64,000 nucleotides of DNA from Candidatus Omnitrophota bacterium (GTDB taxonomy: Bacteria > Hinthialibacterota > Hinthialibacteria > Hinthialibacterales > Hinthialibacteraceae), in contig JABLXU010000001.1 in assembly GCA_013177805.1 (NCBI GenBank), positions 1-64,000 on the forward strand, in the 5' to 3' direction. The notes beneath the pieces were generated by a model, which had not been told where the DNA came from, did no database searches, and saw nothing but the letters and a program-made list of their open reading frames with translations. Of the stretch, positions 63,810 through 64,000 are shown piece after piece (positions within the stretch are counted from its first letter, which is position 1; each line of letters opens with the position of its first letter). Made by a program: the position numbers and the translations under genes.

Positions 63810-64000
63810 GAGGAAAACCGTCCCAGGACCGGTTTGAGTTCAGAATCGCCGATCCATCCTGGTAGTTTGATGCCGCGAAATGAGGAATCAAGATTTCAGA
63901 ATCCCTCCCCCCTTCCTTCTTTCCGAGGCAGAAAAGAGGAATTGAAAGGCCCTCCCATTTTTCATATCATCCTTTGAGATTTTCAGGATTGAGTCCCCGC

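Overview
The window is GC-rich (about 55-60 % by eye) bacterial chromosome with mostly single genes or short operons on both strands. There are no rRNA or tRNA genes, CRISPR arrays, insertion sequences or phage structural genes. Core genes include leuB, murI, cdsA, uppS, miaA-hfq-hflX, lipA and guaB. Around them are many exported proteins: twin-arginine Gfo/Idh oxidoreductases, stand-alone type II pseudopilins, SUMF1-type proteins, an M23/PKD protein, a CBM9-like protein and a large two-copy secreted protein. This mix resembles uncultivated heterotrophs of the Sumerlaeota/Hydrogenedentota kind. That placement is an inference with low confidence; no taxonomic marker was compared.

Layout. 1-9.7 kb: partial pseudopilin, galactokinase-like GHMP kinase, Gly-rich secreted protein, VOC protein, leuB, a small hypothetical, a NhaD/CitMHS-type antiporter, elbB and a DinB-like protein. 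9.7-19.8 kb: GT2 glycosyltransferase, TPR protein, two secreted hypotheticals crossed by an AT-rich block, a pseudopilin, the CBM9-like protein, the M23 peptidase, a TGS GTPase and a galactonate-dehydratase-like enzyme. 19.7-27.2 kb: orphan ParA, a DUF6259-type glycosidase, murI, an 850-bp AT-rich gap with six DnaA boxes (candidate replication origin), then a sigma factor / anti-sigma / RseB-like operon. 27.3-32 kb: uppS-cdsA (minus) and miaA-hfq-hflX (plus). 32-39.2 kb: SUMF1 protein, two membrane glycosyltransferase-like proteins, Gfo/Idh, lipA-vanZ. 39.8-47.7 kb: the 1022-aa secreted repeat protein, guaB, a methyltransferase, a DegT aminotransferase and a GNAT enzyme.

47.9-64 kb: a three-domain LplT-PlsC-acyl-ACP synthetase fusion with a MarR regulator just upstream, a FGGY sugar kinase, a HGSNAT-like membrane acyltransferase, an AT-rich TcmP gene overlapping a DUF5131 gene, a VOC protein, an exported Gfo/Idh plus an exported isomerase-like protein, a TPR/SUMF1 pair, and a DUF1848 protein with a C-terminal radical-SAM-like CxxxCxxC.

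Functional themes are cell-envelope building (murI, uppS, cdsA, glycosyltransferases, phospholipid remodelling), envelope stress control (sigma, anti-sigma, RseB-like, hfq, hflX) and sugar breakdown (galactokinase-like, galactonate dehydratase, FGGY kinase, DUF6259, Gfo/Idh). The items most worth following up are the DnaA-box cluster at 24.2-24.6 kb, the compositionally foreign TcmP joined to DUF5131 at 55.3-57.0 kb, and the AT-rich block with sharp edges at 11.8-12.8 kb.
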